From Rhizophagus irregularis (taxonomy: Eukaryota > Glomeromycota > Glomeromycetes > Glomerales > Glomeraceae): 64,000 nucleotides of DNA. The notes below the pieces were generated by a model. It had not been told where the DNA came from and ran no database searches. It worked only from the letters and a program-made list of their open reading frames with translations. The position numbers and the translations under genes are program-made. Every line of letters starts with the position of its first letter. Position 1 is the stretch's first letter. Below are positions 24,581 to 37,406 of the stretch, piece after piece. The stretch spans positions 806,001 to 870,000 of the forward strand of contig NC_089458.1 in assembly GCF_026210795.1 (NCBI RefSeq), given 5' to 3'.

Positions 24581-24734
24581 TACTTAGTATTTTCACTTAT
24601 TAGGTTACTTTTTAAAATCAAACTTATCTAAGAAGTATCTCATAATTTATATAATTTCCAATAAATTAAAATTTTCTAATAATTCTAAAACATATGTTTT
24701 TCATAATATAAATTTAAAATTTAAATTTTCATAA

Positions 24735-25060
24735 ATTAAAAAAAAAACTGATATAACTTATACTTGTAAAATTTATGAATAAGCAATTTTACTTAATAAA
24801 GTAATTAAAAATATGTTTTTGAAATATACTGAATTAAAATATAAATTAGAAAAAAGAGTAAAAACACTATATGCTTACACATCTTAATTTTGTAATTTAA
24901 GGATAGTATTATTTTTCTGATAAATATAATATAACTTTGAAATTAAGTATGGTAATAAAGATATATTTAAAGAAATGCTTTGAATTAAGCTAAGTATACA
25001 AGCTCAATATAATATAGAAGTAATATAGAAATTAATTTTATATTTGTTCAAATACTTGCT
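24735..25060. repeat. Direct repeat, copy 1 (partner 29,365-29,690)
   Basis: From ATATAACTTATACTTGTAAA through ATATGCTTACACAT to TTAATTTTATATTT this segment matches 29,365-29,690 with scattered substitutions. A broken frame (YTCKIYE, then KNMFLKYTELKYKLEK) suggests decayed coding sequence. Confidence 0.55.
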
Positions 25061-26440
25061 ATTAAACAAGTTCAATAGAGTGATCAAAAAAGTGGTTAAA
25101 TGCAAGTACCTTCAAATAGATCATCTGTTTTTGAAATTTTAGTACTAAAAACTTACATGATTAATATCATTCCAATAATCATGAATTTATCAAATCATCT
25201 CAATAAAATAAATCCAATGAACTAATAATCATGAAATTCTCACTGGATTATAAAGTATCATAGAATAATTTTAGATATTTAAAGCATAATTACATATCAA
25301 ATATCTATCCTATAAGCACAAAATTACTATCATTAGAATTGTTTTAATAAATCTATTGAATCTAAGATCATAAAATCCAATCACTGGATATTAAAATATT
25401 CTTAATATATGATTTAAATTTTTAAAAAAATTAAGAGTTTCACAATCTTTGTAAATCTATGTAACTTATGTTTGCTAATCTTACATTGAATCCCTTATAT
25501 AATATCAAATTATTTATATCATATTTACATGCCTTATTAAATTTCTTAACAAAAGTATTTGAAAAGTATATTAAAAATATGTAAAAGATATTTTTCTGAA
25601 ATATTATAAGATGTATATAAGCCATTATTATGGCAAATAAAAATAGAATTTAATGATAAATTTTTATTTTAATTAATAACTAAAGATGCAATAAATGTAC
25701 TGCACTTAAATTTTTACCTTTACTTTATTAGTATGTATATAATTTTTTTTACTTTGAAAAATGTCTGCATATCATTGGTCATCTTTGTAATATTAAATTT
25801 AATTATTAATAATTAAACTTCCATTAATATTTTATAATTTAAAATTATTAATTTTTATTTATATATTGCTATATATATAAATCTTACATTAGACATATCA
25901 TGTTATTTAATATTATATTTTAATTAGCTAATACTTATTTTATATAAAAGTAGAAAGGTAAAGTCTTATATTAAACTAATATTATATATATTCTTACCTT
26001 ATCATAAAGTTTAACTAAATGGAGTTTTGTATTTATCAATAAATATTAAAAATTTGCATTCATTAAGTAATAAAAAAAATAAATACTTAAATATTGCAAT
26101 ATTTTATTATTTATTATTTAATTTTTCAAGCATTTTTTTTTAATACTTTAATTTAACATTTATAGGTATTTTTTCAATACATCTTGTATTCAATAAGTGC
26201 TATTTATAAATATTCAATAAATGCTTTAATAAACATTATGATGTTTAATTTATTATTAAATAAAATTATTAATAAAATATTGAAAATAACTTATTTACCT
26301 TAAATTATAATATATTATTATAGTATTTATATAGTACTAGACAGGATAAGACAGAACAGGATAGAACATGAATAGAACTCTTTAAACTACAATTTTATAA
26401 TTTAAAACTTCCTGTGATACTTTTATGTCATATTAAATTT
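25061..26440. other. Very AT-rich region with no recognisable feature
   Basis: No open frame beyond chance and no repeat unit or RNA gene is seen. The composition is extreme A/T with short homopolymers. A small G/C-richer island, GACAGGATAAGACAGAACAG, lies at 26,340-26,359. Confidence 0.5.
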
Positions 26441-27115
26441 AAACATTAAATTATTCATAAAACTGGTAAAATTAATTTGAAACTAATAAAACTAATCTAA
26501 AATTAGTAAAACCAAAACTAATAAAACTAATTTGAAATTAATAAAACTAATTCAAAACTAATAATTAATCTAAATTAGTAAAACTAATTAAAATTAATAA
26601 AAAAAATTCAAAATTAGTAAAAATTAATTATTGTAATAAACTGTTACAAATAGTTTTTATTTTTTAATTTAAAGAAAAAACTATTTCACAATAATTTTAT
26701 TAATTATTATAATAAAAAATGTTATAAATCACTTTTTATTATTTATTTAACAAAAAACTATTGGAATAGTTTTTATTCTTTAAATTTAAAGAAAAATTAT
26801 TTAACAACAATTTTCAATTGTTACATTTTTTAGTAATGATTTTTAATTAATAAAAAATGTTGAGAAATATTTTTTATTATGATTTTTTTATTTTTATGAT
26901 AAGAACATTTACTAACATTCTTTATTACCTTTTTTATAATAATCTGCATAAGTTTCAGATTAATTTTAAAAGTTTTAAACTAGTTTCAAAAGTTTCAAAT
27001 TAGTTTTAGAAGGTTTGAAATAGTTTTAGGAATTTTGAAATAGTTTTAGAATTTTAGACAAATTTCAGTTTTAGTTTTAGTTTTAGTTTCAGTTTTAGAA
27101 ACTAAAAAATAGTTT
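26440..27115. repeat. Minisatellite arms in opposite orientation
   Basis: 26,460-26,640 is built of AAACTAAT/AAAACTAATTTGAAATTA-type repeats. 26,940-27,110 is built of the complementary motif (TTTTAGTTTTAGTTTCAG, AAATAGTTTTAGAA). The 300-bp middle repeats ACTATT/AATAGTTTTTATT words, also in both orientations. The whole could fold as a large imperfect inverted repeat. Confidence 0.55.
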
Positions 27116-27129
27116 CAAGCAGCATCTTT

Positions 27130-27232
27130 ATCTATTATAGTTTACAAAAGAAATTAATTTGCCTAAAAAAAGTATAGTTCAAATTTATTAACACAAAGTT
27201 TGTACAATAAAAAAATATATAAAAAGACCTTA
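27130..27232 (+). promoter_or_regulatory. Candidate promoter of a multicopy gene family (third copy)
   Basis: About 100 bp shared with 19,652-19,753 and, inverted, 329-440. It ends in a TATA-like ATATATAAAAAGACCTTA. It lies upstream of the TPR fragments at 27,830. Conservation among copies while the flanks diverge is seen; promoter function is inferred. Confidence 0.4.
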
Positions 27233-27284
27233 TTTCTTCTTTTATTCCTTTCATTTTTTATTCCTTTCATCTTTTTACTATAAT

Positions 27285-27800
27285 TACAAGTATATCCTTC
27301 TTACAAGTATCAAATTTTTATAAACATCAGATTCAAAACAAATAATGTGATTGAATCTGATTAATATAATGTGATTTCTCAAGTTATTATTCTATAAGTA
27401 GTGATAAAGTAATGTGATGATTTTTTATTCCTCTTATTTTTTATTCTTCTCATTTTTTTTACAAGTATCAAATTTTTATAAACAACAAACTAAAAACAAT
27501 AATATGATTGAATCTGGTTAATATAATGTGATTTCTCAAGTTATTATCCTATAAGTAGTGATGATAAAATGAACTACTAAATGAATTGGATCAAGTTATT
27601 ATCCTATAAGTAGTGATACTATAATTACAAATATATCCTTCTTATAAGTATCAAATTTTTATAAATAACAGACTAAAAATAATAATGTAATTGAACCTGG
27701 TTAATATAATGTGAATATACCAAAATATTTATGAATAATTATGCTGATTTCTCAAGTTATTATCCTATAAATAGTGATGAAGTAATATAACTACTAGAAA
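27285..27800. repeat. Three direct repeats of about 150-180 bp
   Basis: Each unit contains ACAAGTATCAAATTTTTATA-like sequence, then TTGAATCTGGTTAATATAAT, then TCAAGTTATTATCCTATAA and AGTGAT. Units start near 27,285, 27,460 and 27,615. An extra half-unit (AAGTTATTATCCTATAAGTA) is inserted near 27,595. They are placed where a 5' leader of the following TPR remnant would be. Confidence 0.6.
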
Positions 27801-27829
27801 TAAAACCTTACTAATAAGAGGTCATATTC

Positions 27830-29200
27830 TTTTTACACTGATTTTAAATTTATGCAATTTGAAATATATTATCAATTTTCTAGAGCTTATCATTTTATAA
27901 AAAACTATGATAAGGCCTTTTATTACTATTATCATGCAATAGACATTAATGAAAATCATATTTCAATATGTTATCATGGATACAGACAAATATTGATTTG
28001 TAATGATTATTATGAAGAAGCTAAATGAATTCAAAAAATTATGGTATCTAAATATCAAAAATTTAGATATTATTACAGTTTTATATGTATTGAACACTTA
28101 TATTAACTTTAATGACTCAGATCAATCAGTTAGGTAAAAAGCATTAAATAGATAGGAGGTTATATTTTTTTTACACTGATTTTAAATTTATGCAATTTGA
28201 AATACATTATCAATTTGCTAGAGCTTATCATTTTATAGAAAACTATGATAAGGCTTTTTATTACTATTATCATGTAATAGACATTAATGAAAATCATACT
28301 TCAATGTGTTATGGATATAGACAAATATTGATTTGTAATGATTATTATGAAGAAGCTAAATGAATTCAAAAAATTATGGTATCTAAATTAACTTTAGTGA
28401 TTCAGATCAATCAGTTAGGTAAAAAGCATTAAATGATTTTGATAGAATCTTAAAAGCTTTTGTAGACAAATATAAGAATCCTAACATTTCAATAATAAAG
28501 GCTAAATAAAAAAAAAAATTCAGTTAAAGCACTTATATCATTAAAGAAAGCAAAAAAATTATATGAATGTCTTTATAGATCAGTTCCATTTAAACTTCTC
28601 AATAAAATGGAAAATATGGCTTTTAAAATTAAATTATAAGAAACAAATTCTTTGTGAAGTTAAAAAAAGATAAGAATCTGCAAAAAAATATTTTATCAAA
28701 AGATTTCTAACTTAGAAGAATTATCAGAATATCATTTTATATAAAAGGAAAGAAAAGAAATAGATTAAATATTAGAAGTTAATTAAAATATACAGCATGG
28801 AAAGAAAGTCAAATATGGAGCATATTCAATAATAAATGAAAGAGCATTGGATATGGATTTATGCAATATTACTCTTTTTATTAAATATACTGAATGGAAA
28901 ATCATGCTAGAAATTTGTTTGATTGTACTATTACTTTATTATTATAAGTGGATTAATTATGATACAAATATATTTATATAAAAAAAATATTAGGAAATGA
29001 AGAAATATTAGGAAATATTGCAGGAGTACATTAAATATTTAAATGGTGAATGCAGTAAAAACTGGATAAATCAGCATGAAATGCTTATATCAAAATGGAA
29101 AAAAAATACTAAGAAATTAATAGAGCAAAAGCAATTTATAAGAGGTTCATTAATATACATTCAAAACTAAAGAATTGGTTGAAATAAAATAAATTTAACT
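27830..29200 (+). pseudogene. Decayed TPR-protein gene with internal duplication
   Basis: Two direct copies (about 27,835-28,110 and 28,160-28,430) read FKFMQFEIHYQFARAYHF, then YDKAFYYYYHVIDINENH, then YGYRQILICNDYYEEAK, a clear TPR helix pair. Both stop at the same TGA where a codon for Trp or Arg is likely. Downstream, DRILKAFVDKYKNP, KKAKKLYECLYRS and KYGAYSIINERALDMDLC can be read between many stops and frame changes to about 29,190. By architecture it was a cytosolic TPR repeat protein of several hundred residues. No intact copy is in the window. Confidence 0.55.
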
Positions 29201-29364
29201 TCTGTTTCTAAATTAATGATATTTATTCCAAATTGTTAAAAAATAACATAAATTTGAGGAAATAAAATAATTATTAGATTAATATTTTTTTTTTAAATAC
29301 CAAAATAACCAGATCAGTATCTAATGAAGATCGATTTGAGATATTTAACTTTTATATTGTCAAA

Positions 29365-29690
29365 ATGAGTGTTAACTTTAATATAATTTATACTTGTAAA
29401 ATTTATGAAGTTTTACCTGATAAAGAAGCTAAAAATATATCTTTGAAATATGCTAAATTAAAACATAAACTAAAAAAAATTGATAAAATAAGAGCATTAT
29501 ATGCTTACACATTAATTCCAATTTTATGATTAAATAACAGTACCATTTCTTTGGCAAATATAACATAACTTTAAAATCAAGTATGGTAATGAAAATATCA
29601 AGCAAAGTATACAAATGCAATATAATATATAGAAGTAATACAAAGGTTAATTTTATATTTACATAAATTTGAAGAAGATGAATAGATAGA
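29365..29690. repeat. Direct repeat, copy 2 (partner 24,735-25,060)
   Basis: Matches 24,735-25,060. Here the broken frame reads YTCKIYEVLPDKEAKNISLK, longer than in copy 1, so this copy is less decayed. Function unknown. Confidence 0.55.
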
Positions 29691-29894
29691 TAGAATATTG
29701 TTTAAAAAAAATATTTTGATTCAGATGATCAAATTATTTAAATTTCAAATTATTGGTAATAATATATGCTATATTTTAGTATATTTATAAATAATATCTC
29801 AGATTTTCGATTTTAAAATTTATTATTATTGTTCCAATATATTTATTATAATAATAATAGAACTTCTTTATTATAAATTTATGTATTCTAAAGA

Positions 29895-31150
29895 TACTAT
29901 ATAAAGGTAAAAATAATAGAGATAGGGATTGTGATAGGGATTAATATACTTATAAAATAGCCAAGATTCTTAGTAATTCATAGAAATATAACACTGCAAT
30001 TCTACCTTATTACTAAATTTATCATTATAGAAATTCCAGTTCTCTTTAAATAGTTATCCAAAAGTATCTAAAGATTATTATTGAAGAAACTTCTACTGAA
30101 ATTAATAGAGTAAAACTTCCTTCTAAATAAAATCCAAATAATATTGAATTTAACAATTTATATTTAGATATAAATAGTATTATTTATTCTGATAAGCCTA
30201 CTTTAGCTACAAAAGAAAATATGATGATCAAAATAATGAAATATACAAAGCAAATAGTTGCTATGATTCATCTTAGAAAAATTTTATATCTCATGATAAA
30301 GATAGGGATTGTGATAGAGATCAATGTACTTATAAAATAACTGAGATTCTTAGTAATTCATAGAAATATAATATTGTAATTTTACCTTATTACTAAACTT
30401 ATCACTATAGATTTCAGCTTTTTTTAGATAGTTATCCAAAAGATCATAGAATAAGTTATTAAAAAGACTTTTACTGAAGTATATATAAGTAAAACTTTTA
30501 TTTAATATTTTTAAATAAAATTTAAATAATATTGAATTTGATAATTTATATTTAGATATGAATGATATTATTATTATCTGGAGAATAAGCCTATTCTAGT
30601 TATTATATTTTTTATTAAAATAACAAAATACTAATTAAATTTATTTTAATAAATGTAATGTATTTTGACAAATGTAATTAATTCATAAAATTTTATAATA
30701 AATAGTGAATTAGTCTATTTGCCAAAATATGATGTAATTAATTAGTTACTATTCATCCTTATTGTTATTTGAAGAACAAGTTTGCTTCAACTATAAAAGA
30801 AAATATAATGGTCAAAATAATGGAATATATAAAGAAAATAATTATTATGATTCATTTTAGAAAAGTTTTATATCTTGTAATAGAGATAGGGATTGTGATA
30901 GAGATCAACATACTTATAAAATAGTTGAGATTCTTAGTAATTTATAGAAATATAATACTGCAATTTTACCTTATTATTAAACTTATCACCATGAAAATTT
31001 CAGCTCTTTTAAATGATTATTCAAAAAGTATCTATAGATTATCAAGCAAATTATTAAAGAAGTTTCTATTAAAGTTAATATATATAAGTAAAACTTCTAA
31101 AAAGTATATTATTTTATTATTGGTTATAATAGATTGAATCTTGTAAAATA
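29895..31150 (+). repeat. Three tandem copies of an unknown decayed coding unit
   Basis: Units start with GATAGGGATTGTGATAGGGA-type sequence near 29,930, 30,298 and 30,885. They continue TACTTATAAAATAGC, GAGATTCTTAGTAATT and ACCTTATTAC. The frame DQCTYKIAEILSNS is interrupted by TAG at the same place in all three, then KYN-PYY and TAA again. The third copy keeps 70 codons open (30,925-31,137) by chance. No family is recognised. Confidence 0.6.
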
Positions 31151-32014
31151 TTTGCTACTATTAATTATTTTTATTAGAATGGAATGGTATTCTTTTATGA
31201 TAATCCTGATCATTATGACATTTCACTAACAATTACTTAGCTTAAGAAATAAGTAAATAAAGCTATTACCATGAGTGAACATGTCAGTTATTAAAGCTAA
31301 TAGGATTGTGGAATGTAATAAAAAATATCTTTAAAAGATGAGAATTTTATATTATTATTTTTGTTACTATTAATATATTAAATAACAATAAGATATATAA
31401 AAAAAAAACCTGATAAAATTTAACTTTTAATATAATAAATAAAAATAAAAATTATTTTATCTAAAATAATTTTTATTTTTTACCTTTAGTAAATTTTATT
31501 TTACTTTAATGAGCAATTGAATATTAAGATTATTTAATTTACTGTATTTAAATTATTTATAGTTTTTTTATTTTTATATTTACAAAAAAAAATATTTATT
31601 TTTTTTTTAAATTAATGCAACAACTAATAATAGAATTTTATAATTTATTATATTTTATAATAATATATAATAATTAGAGGTATAATATATATATTATTTA
31701 ATAATATTTTTTTTGTTTATATAAAAAGTAAATATAAACTTTTTTTTAATATATTTTTTTAAATTGTAAAAAGTAAAAAGTTTTTTTTTATTATTTTAGT
31801 TAATTAAGCAATTGTTTAAATTTTTAAAGAAATTTGCTTTTTTATTAAAGAAATTTTTTTAAAAAATATTATATTTATTAAACCAGTTGTTTTCTTTAAA
31901 GTTTATTAAAAATATTTGTTCATTATGAATTTTGATAAAATAATTTTGATAAAATAATAACTTTAATAAAACTTTTTTTTAAAAAAATTACATTTATTAA
32001 GGCAACCAAACAAA
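31151..32014. other. AT-rich spacer, no gene seen
   Basis: Homopolymer-rich DNA with no supported open frame. The last roughly 100 bases (TTTATTAAAGTTATT runs) lie just downstream of the URB2 stop codon and probably contain its 3' UTR and polyadenylation region on the minus strand. Confidence 0.45.
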
Positions 32015-35000
32015 TTAACCCCTTCCTACATATTTCCATTCTTTATTATAATCAATCCATAAATTTTTAAATAAATTTTTACCAACTACATCTAAATTAA
32101 CCATAATCATATCTCTTTCAAATTGTCCACATAAATCTAATAAAGAATAAGTTCCATTCTTTAATGTATCTCTTATATTTGCTTCTAATATATTATTCTT
32201 TGTTTGTATGTAAATATACTCTGATAATAATGAAGGAATATGTTTAACAAAAGCCTTATTATTAAAATTTGATTTATTTGATTTTTTACTATATGAAATT
32301 GTTGTTAATAATCTTGAAAATATCTTCGCACTTTCTATTGGTAATGGATTATTTAAGTGTTCTTCCCACCATGAAATATATCTTCCTTGGTGTTCTTTTT
32401 GTTGTACTTCTTTAAAATTCGCTCTAAACGATTTTTGAGTTTTTTTGAAACAATGAAACATTGTTTGTATAATAAATATGAATGTTGGTATTGTGTGATA
32501 TAATTGTTCACGACGATGCATAAGTATATCACAAAGTAAATAACAGATTTCTTCAAATAATTCTTTAAACTCTTGTTCTTCACTCAATTCATATTGTCGT
32601 TTAGGTAATATTAATGATATCACTGTAGATAAAACCAATCCAATATCCATGCTTTGAAACGAAAATGCCTAATTAAAAGTTTTTTTTGAAATTTTAATTC
32701 AATTTTTTCATTAAAAAATATCATAACATATTTGTTATTAATAATACATACTCTATGACAGATAAGAAATTTCAATATTCGTAATATTTGTATTCCATGT
32801 TTAACTTTATTTATTAATTCTGCTATACCACCAATTCCACAAAGTAAATTAGGAAGTTTTTTTTCCAATTTACGTAGTTGTTCTATAAATGCCAAAGTGT
32901 TAATTTAATTAGGTCAATAAAAAAAAAAAAAATTTTAAATTATATTTACCATAATTAGATTTACAAAGAAAGGTATTGATCAAATTAATTAAAAATATTA
33001 TATTATCGTTTGTATTATTTCTAACTGAAAATGATGAATTTTCAAGCTTATTCAAAATATCATTAGCAATAATATCATATTTTTCATTTGATAATTTTGA
33101 AATAATTGAATTAAACATCGCATCTAATTCTTTTGATAATTCACTATTCGGATCTGAAAAAAAATTGAGAGAGAGAATTAGAAAATAATTTAAAAAGTTA
33201 ATTCTAATCCAATTAAAAATTTAACGTAAAATATAATATAATACCTTCATTATAGAAAATTTTCATTAAATCACAAACAAATCTAAAAATTTTAAGTAAA
33301 ACATCCTTATCGAATTCATAATTAATTATAAATATAAATTCGATAACAATTGATAATAAAGTTATACACTGTTTTAATACAACTTTATTATCAAATGTAT
33401 CATCCATTTCTAATAAACTTGCATGTAACATTGATGTAGTAATTTTGAAAAATTTCGAAAGCAAAGAAATCACATTTGAAGCTTAATATAAATAAAAGAA
33501 TTATAAGTATTGACATATCGGTTTAATAATAAATAATAATATTATCATCATACCTTCTATGATAGCTTCCAATTCTGAATTCTTAAACAAACGATAATAT
33601 TGTAAACAAATCTTATATGTTTTCAGCTCATTATTATAATATTTAAATTCAGTAGATAATTTTTCTTTCCACTTTAAATCATCAGAATTATTAGAATTTT
33701 GGATTTCTTGAATTGATTTATCAAGAATATTTGAAAGAATTCTAATTAATTGCTTCTCTGAAACGGATTGTAATGTTATAAATGATCTCCAAACAGGATT
33801 ATCGCTATTAAGTTGAAGTGTTTTTAACTGCCTATTATTAAATATTAATGAAATTAGACTGTGTAATAAATAAATTATGTGTAATGACTATAAACTAAAT
33901 CCTTACTTGCGAGATTCAGCTGATTCTATACCAATCTTTAGAAATTCAGAAGTAAATCTCCATATAACATCATTTGATGAATCTTTCTCTTTGGAAAATG
34001 ATTCCCCTATACTATCAATCAGATTTTTAAAATAATCTACTGTTCTATTCAGATAATCTATTTTAAATTCATCATTATCTTGAAAAATAATAAGAACTTG
34101 TCTAAAGATAAAAAATATTTCAGGTAAATGATGTATATATTATTGTTAATATATAAATTTTCTTACCTTATTATTAATGTAAATATTTGACAAGTTATTT
34201 GTATAAATTTTTCAAAAAGATTTTGAATAGTTTCATTATTATTTATATAATCAACTATATATGTTTGATACATATTTATAGAAGATATCCACCATATAAT
34301 GAAAGATACATCTTTCTTCTAAAGTATATCAAATAATTATTTTGATTAAAAAAATCATATTAACAACTTTTATACATAATATTAAATTCCTTACCAGAAT
34401 ATCATCTTTTCTATTCATATAAGAAATAAATTTACAAATTAAACTTCTACACAAAATGGAGCATTTTAATATCTCTAAAAATTCATCCCAACTTTCTATT
34501 TTAATAAGTGATAACCATTTATCAACCAACAATGTTAATAATGAAAGATCATTGATTTCTTGCTTTGTAAAATATTCCATAGGAAATAAGTGTAAGAAAT
34601 TAAAATATTTTATTATCTTGTTAATACTTGTTAAAGAAAAACAAGTTACAGGATTTATAGTGCCGATACTTTCGTTAAAGCAAGATATCACATTCTTTAA
34701 CATATTTGGCCCTTCTAGTTGTTGACCAATAACTAGAATAATATCCAATTCCTTATTACTCTCATTTGATATTTTTATTTGTTTAAAGCATTTGAATATT
34801 TCTTCTAAATATACTCTTACAAAATTATCTATATTAAGTACATAAAAAGATAGTTAAAAAAAAATAAAATGACATTCATAATGATTAAAAAAAATATATT
34901 ACCTCGCAAAGGTTTCAATTCAAAAAACTCTGCAGATTTTAAATGTTGCAAGCATAAAGTTCCAATAGAAATTTCTTTGAGATGATGCAAGTCGATTGAT

Positions 35001-36761
35001 GAATAAGCTATAGACCAATTAATTATGAGTCTTATGATCAATGCAAGATGATGTTCATGACACATGTTGCTATATTAAATTAAATTTGTTAGACATAATT
35101 AATATCGGAAAGAATTAGCATATTGGCATTATGTGTTGATACACTCCAATATATAGGGTGCTTAGTTTACCTAACAACATCAAGCCAATCTCCAAGGATA
35201 ATCATGAAATTAGCCACAGCAAAATTCTCATTATTCAAGTCAACCAATTTTCCTGTCCAAGTAATATCAGGACTTTCTGGTTCTTTCAAAGTGAGAAGAA
35301 CTGAATCTACTAATTTACGCAAAATTATAATTGAATCATCGTTCATATTATATTGATATTTCATGAATGAAGTTGATTGATAAACATGTTGAAGTCGAAC
35401 TTTATTCTAAAATAACAGAATCAAAAAAAAATTAGTACTACATCTGGAATCAGAATCATAAAAAGAAAACATACAGAAAACATACCAAAAACAGAATCGA
35501 TTTTGGATTCCTTAATGTAGCATTAAATAATATATCCATAAAATTTGAAGTAGCAGTGTTCTTCCAATATGTAGTAGAAATATCCACTAAAGCATGATGC
35601 AAACTAAGCGCAACATATGACAGATTTTCATGTAATAGTTCATCCTTATTAGTGTAATCACAAGATAAAATTGGATAAATAAATCGATCAAATATTGTTT
35701 GAAATATTTTTTCCGTTTCATCCTTAAATGAAGCAGAGATTTTTAAAGCCTTCAAAAATTTGCCCATCACCAGAATCATTGGTTCTAATATTTTCGTATC
35801 AATAATATTATTTTCATCCAATTTTCTTTTCTTATTTGATTTGTTGATGGTAATACTTTGTTCAAAAAATCCAGGTAAACAGAATAACTTTGATGTAAAT
35901 AAATTTATGATCTCAATAGCTTGAGATGTTGGCACATTACTCGTTACTTTACTTGAGAACCTTAAATTTTATAAAAATAAATTTCAGAAATTTCTTTAAT
36001 TGAAATAAAAACCAAAATAGACACATACTCATCTAAAATCACAGTACAAAATAATGGAGATCTCATTATTATATGTGCATCTATTTGTATATTACTTAAA
36101 ACTGATAAAAAGCTTTTAATGTATAAATCCATTTTACAAGATTTAGCATATACTTCTAATATTCTTTTTAATAATTCTATACAAATGTCTATTGATTCAA
36201 CCCGTGACTAAAAAAAAAATAAGAATTATGATATTCAGTAGCCTTTTTTTTAATAGTTTGTGTAATAAAAAATCCCATACCATAAGTATAATCCTCCATA
36301 AAGATTCAATATGTTCTTGAACAATAGTATATTCGATTTGTATCAATATATTAAATAATTTAAATATTATGGGATAATTATCGCCAACTAGAATCCATAA
36401 ACAGAATAATAATTAATTAGGAACTGAATTAAAATAAAATATGAACGAAGTCTAATTATTTACATCCAAGATTAGAGATGGAGATAGCATAAGAAATAAT
36501 TTTCTCAAGAATTTCTCCATGTTGACGTGTTATATCATCATTTTTCGCCTGATAAAGATTTTCATTTAAAATTTTCTCTAAAGATTCTGTTAATTTTATT
36601 AAAATATTTTGTGAATTTTCAGAATTGGATTCTGAATTTTGTATAATCAAATTTAATTCTGCAAATACATCACATCCCAACTTTCTTTTATTATCAATGT
36701 ACTTCATTGTTGACTTATCTTTAGAAAAAAAAAAATTTCGGTTTCTGCAACAATGAATCAT
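32015..36761 (-). CDS. URB2: Nucleolar pre-ribosome-associated protein URB2/Npa2, 14 exons
   Basis: Exons on the minus strand: 36,761-36,464; 36,387-36,281; 36,207-36,029; 35,960-35,486; 35,406-35,171; 35,069-34,903; 34,828-34,395; 34,318-34,167; 34,101-33,907; 33,831-33,554; 33,481-33,245; 33,153-32,950; 32,882-32,752; 32,668-32,015. Every donor is GT, every acceptor AG and all phases agree, giving 1,248 aa, close to the size of yeast Urb2. The last ~220 residues carry the Urb2/Npa2 C-terminal domain: EICYLLCDILMHRREQLYH, AKIFSRLLTTIS, HIPSLLSEYIYIQ, LKNGTYSLLDLCGQ and GKNLFKNLWIDYNKEWKYVG. The rest is helical-repeat-like. In the family it acts in the nucleolus in early 60S ribosomal subunit assembly. 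The start is the least certain part: the first exon could begin at a later Met (MKYIDNKR) or have an upstream exon. Confidence 0.85.
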
Positions 36762-37406
36762 AATTAAGATCTAGTGGCTTAGATATCGGTCGATCTCTAT
36801 AATCATAATGTATAGCATTTCTCAAGGTACTTCTTACGTCACTATGTCAATATCGTAAAAGAGATACTACCTTTAGACCTTTAGGCATTTTTGCCATATG
36901 TGCGTATAAGGTAGTGAGTATAATTGGCGCCCAAAATAGTATCAATGAATATATAAAAAATTTTTTCGATGTCACAGCATATGTTGTATCTTGCCGTAAT
37001 GCAACTACCTTGGCATAAGAAATGTCTGCAAGCCTATTCAAATCCGATCAAATCAAATTTTCAATTTTTAATAAGTAAATAAGACAAGTACGCTTTTTCG
37101 GGAAAAAAATTTTTTCTTCAATAAGCGATTTATAATAGGATGATGTTTCTAAAAAAAATCAAAAAAACGCGGGTAAATTAATTAATTCGCTCTCAAGTCC
37201 TAATTTAAAATCAAAAATAAAACTAATTTTATAAATTCTTTTATGATAAAATAAGCTTTATTTATAAAATATACCACCCACTAACTTATAAGTAAATAAA
37301 ATATAACAGATAATAAAATAATAAAATAAAAAGCGTAAACCTAAAAAATGTCATGTATCAAAAAAGCTACTACATTCTAAACGATCAGGATGAATAATTT
37401 TTAATT
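36762..37406. other. Intergenic or 5' region between URB2 and the next minus-strand gene
   Basis: On the minus strand a 64-codon frame (36,847-37,041) contains one hydrophobic stretch (FFIYSLILFWAPIILTTLY) but begins with TTG, has no ATG start and sits behind a possible 3' splice site (CTTGCAG). It could be an upstream exon of URB2 or chance; neither could be settled. The remainder is AT-rich without signals. Confidence 0.35.

Noticed and set aside
19700-31150. Alternative genetic code (TAA/TAG as Gln) to explain the many in-frame stops at Gln positions
   Set aside because: Paralogous units alternate CAA and TAA at the same position, Trp codons also become TAG, frameshifts and deletions are present, and neighbouring intact genes use normal stops.
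32620-32895. A frameshift in URB2 between the frames at 32,752 and 32,668
   Set aside because: An intron with donor GTATGT (32,751) and acceptor TTAATTAG (ending 32,669) joins the frames in phase 0, so no lesion is needed.
36847-37041. Small membrane protein of 64 aa
   Set aside because: It has no ATG start, no recognised family and sits behind a splice-site-like CTTGCAG. It may be an exon or chance, so no gene is called.
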